DNA of 41,527 nt. It comes from an uncultured Acinetobacter sp. (GTDB lineage Bacteria > Cyanobacteriota > Vampirovibrionia > Gastranaerophilales > Gastranaerophilaceae). The notes beneath the pieces are model-generated. The model was given only the letters and a program-made list of their open reading frames with translations, was not told the origin of the DNA and did not search any database. The stretch's first letter is position 1. Each line of letters starts with the position of its first letter. The stretch is taken from the NCBI GenBank assembly GCA_900321205.1, contig ONVC01000014.1, forward strand, positions 1 to 41,527. The letters run 5' to 3'. Position numbers and translations under genes: made by a program. Of the stretch, positions 39,972 through 41,527 are shown in pieces.

Positions 39972-39983
39972 ATATTAACAATA
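39969..39983 (-). promoter_or_regulatory. Leaderless-type promoter
   Basis: Minus strand TATTGT (39983-39978), six bases, ATG at 39971; no Shine-Dalgarno site. Confidence 0.45.
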
Positions 39984-40009
39984 AAACGGAAAAAACAAAA
40001 ATTTGCCAG

Positions 40010-41413
40010 CTATCCCTCAACAGAAGATAAGAGCATGTTAATCTCTGATATTAAATCTTCGTTAGAAGTTTTTACAGCATTAACAAGTGCTTTTTTTAAT
40101 AACGAACGTGCTTTGTTGGGGCTGTTAAAACTTATCATAAGTTCTGCTGCTGATTTATAATTTTGTGCGATTTCTTCTTTTGAGTCGGTTTTTTCATAAT
40201 TTTTAACGGCTTCTGCGTAGTATTTTAATGCCTTATCATTTTTTCTGAACTGAACGCAAGCATCGGCTGTATTTGAAAGAACATATCCTTTCATAGAAAT
40301 ATCTGCTGTTTGTTCAATTAACTTGCGAGCTGTATCATAATATTCAAAAGCGGTTTCATCATATTTATCGGTTAAAATATTTGCCATTCTTGTTAATGAA
40401 TCAGACTGACCGATTAAATCATCAGATTTTCCGGCATAAGATATTGAAGTCATATAATGATTCATTGCCGGTTCTGTCTGATTTACGTCATCATAAATTT
40501 GAGCCATTGAAAAATGTGCACGAGACTTTACATTAACATCTGTTGTGTATTGTAAAGACTGGTTATAGCTGTTCAGAGCCTGTACATAATGGTCGTTGTC
40601 ATCATAAATTTTGCCTATTTCAAGACAAATTCTTGACTGAGTTTCATTATCATTAATCTCTGATGCTCTCGAAAAAGCTTCTTTAAACATAGCCATTGCT
40701 TTTCTGGGGTCATTATTAAATGCATGTTTTTTTGCTTCAACAAATAGTGATTTAAGTCTGGTGTCCTGCGGAACAATGGTTATATTCGGTTTTTGAGAAA
40801 TAGTTTTTTGTGCCTGAACAAACTCTTCTTCAAGAGTAAGTTCTTCGGGTTGAATCTCAATTCCTTCTTCAACAGTCGGGAACTCTAACTCTGATTCCTG
40901 AACGGGTTGTTCCTGTACATTTTGTTCAGGCTGAACTTCCGGTTCAGCCGGTTGTGATTCCTGAGGTTTTGCGTTGTTTTCATCAGGGAACTTAACTAAA
41001 AAGCTCGGATTAATATCGTTTTCGTTATAACTGTAATCAATTTTTTGCAGGAATAAAGCATCAAGCCAATTCTGAACAACTTTTGAGTCCTTGTTAAGCG
41101 TTTCGGAAATGTATCTGTCTAAAAGAGATGCAGCAATTTTCAGGTTACTTTGGATTAAATTTACCTGCGGACGTGCTGCGTGTACCTGTTCGTTTACTGT
41201 TTCAAGGTATTTGTTAACCTGGTCTTCAATTTCTCTCGGGGTGGCAATAGCTTTAATTGTATTTCTGAAATCTTTTAAAATTTGTGCAATGTTAATTCTG
41301 TTGCTTCTCAAAGGCTGCTGGGGAGCAGCTTGCGGTGCAGACTGATTAACGGGTTGATAAGCTGCCTGCTGATGTTCCTGATATTCAAATTTCGCTGAAT
41401 ATAGGCGGAGCAA
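40010..41413 (-). CDS. TPR protein with uncertain N-terminus
   Basis: A protein of up to 467 residues. The N-terminal 45 are Gln/Ala/Pro-rich (HQQAAYQPVNQSAPQ), then a helical domain to about 160, an acidic Pro/Glu/Gln linker (about 160-215) and at least five TPR-like units from about 225 to 465 (for example YVQALNSYNQSLQYTTDVN). No signal peptide. It is probably a scaffold. No ATG or GTG start is evident: the only candidates are TTG codons without ribosome binding sites, and a plus-strand open frame overlaps the 5' end. The true start may lie beyond a break at the window edge. Confidence 0.7.
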   Translation of the reverse strand: MLRLYSAKFEYQEHQQAAYQPVNQSAPQAAPQQPLRSNRINIAQILKDFRNTIKAIATPREIEDQVNKYLETVNEQVHAARPQVNLIQSNLKIAASLLDRYISETLNKDSKVVQNWLDALFLQKIDYSYNENDINPSFLVKFPDENNAKPQESQPAEPEVQPEQNVQEQPVQESELEFPTVEEGIEIQPEELTLEEEFVQAQKTISQKPNITIVPQDTRLKSLFVEAKKHAFNNDPRKAMAMFKEAFSRASEINDNETQSRICLEIGKIYDDNDHYVQALNSYNQSLQYTTDVNVKSRAHFSMAQIYDDVNQTEPAMNHYMTSISYAGKSDDLIGQSDSLTRMANILTDKYDETAFEYYDTARKLIEQTADISMKGYVLSNTADACVQFRKNDKALKYYAEAVKNYEKTDSKEEIAQNYKSAAELMISFNSPNKARSLLKKALVNAVKTSNEDLISEINMLLSSVEG

Positions 41414-41527
41414 ACGATATTAAACAAAATGAAGACGATTTTTATAGTAGGGATATCGAAAAAGATGTTCTTGAAGATATTGAAAACGGTACTTTTGATT
41501 TTGATTCAATTCAAAATATGCAAAATA
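41350..41527 (+). CDS. Partial open frame at the window end
   Basis: A plus-strand frame open from a stop at 41347-41349 to the window end. It has coding-like composition (IQISLNIGGANDIKQNEDDF, then YSRDIEKDVLEDIENGTFDF) but no obvious start and overlaps the TPR gene's 5' end head-on. It is either the start of a gene reading right, with a non-ATG start, or the result of an assembly join. Function unknown. Confidence 0.3.

Noticed and set aside
1-41527. CRISPR arrays, insertion sequences, prophage or conjugation genes
   Set aside because: No regularly spaced repeats, transposase, integrase or phage structural proteins were seen.

Overview
The window is AT-rich chromosomal DNA from a bacterium that is probably a gut member of the non-photosynthetic cyanobacterial sister lineage (Vampirovibrionia/Melainabacteria, order Gastranaerophilales). 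This is inferred, not proven. It rests on the low GC content, the codon use, a minC-minD-minE operon, an anaerobe-type dihydroxy-acid dehydratase, a GGGtGRT operon, a Maf/DUF115 glycosyltransferase and several lineage-style orphan proteins with a short N-terminal Phe-x-Ala/Ser motif. There are no rRNA genes, CRISPR arrays, transposases or intact prophage genes.

Layout. 1-611: a minus-strand tRNA-Val with its own promoter and terminator, followed downstream by a second, truncated tRNA-Val 3' end with its own terminator. 612-8135: leucyl aminopeptidase, a TPR protein, two paralogous secreted helical proteins, a Maf-type glycosyltransferase, a secreted orphan and a TrmB-type regulator facing left. 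8257-17601: a glycine-zipper protein, ilvD, 5-formyl-THF cyclo-ligase, an orphan, a UbiA-type prenyltransferase, a kinase-fold protein, a DegT-type aminotransferase with a coupled mini-ORF, and a GGDEF protein. 17651-23217: a TonB-C/TPR protein (left-facing), minC-minD-minE with unusual acidic extensions, a secreted orphan, a small orphan and a DUF4013-like membrane protein. 23361-28025: NifU-like/GGGtGRT pair, an orphan, DUF378, and left-facing folK plus an HI0933-type flavoprotein. 28117-34231: a VWA protein, two XRE regulators with inverted-repeat operators, a hybrid-like histidine kinase with response regulator, a single-domain LuxR regulator and a degenerate GspE/PilB-like ATPase. 34385-37739: a family-2 glycosyltransferase, coaBC, a Nif3-like gene carrying an in-frame palindromic insertion, and a secreted orphan. 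37740-38302: a structured, possibly non-coding RNA region, tRNA-Leu(CAG), and a second broken tRNA-Leu 3' end. 38303-41527: a ferritin-like diiron protein behind a palindromic operator, an orphan and a TPR protein whose start is unclear at the window edge.

How the genes work together. Most transcription units are short, and convergent pairs share bidirectional hairpin terminators. Genes inside operons carry ordinary Shine-Dalgarno sites. Many first genes instead have a -10-like hexamer placed exactly six bases before the ATG and no Shine-Dalgarno site, which is the arrangement expected for leaderless mRNAs. This recurrent promoter-start architecture is the strongest window-wide signal. Other notable signals are the palindromic element inside the nif3-like gene, the paired broken tRNA 3' ends at both tRNA loci, the acidic Min proteins, the two XRE/inverted-repeat switches and the shared N-terminal motif of three orphans.
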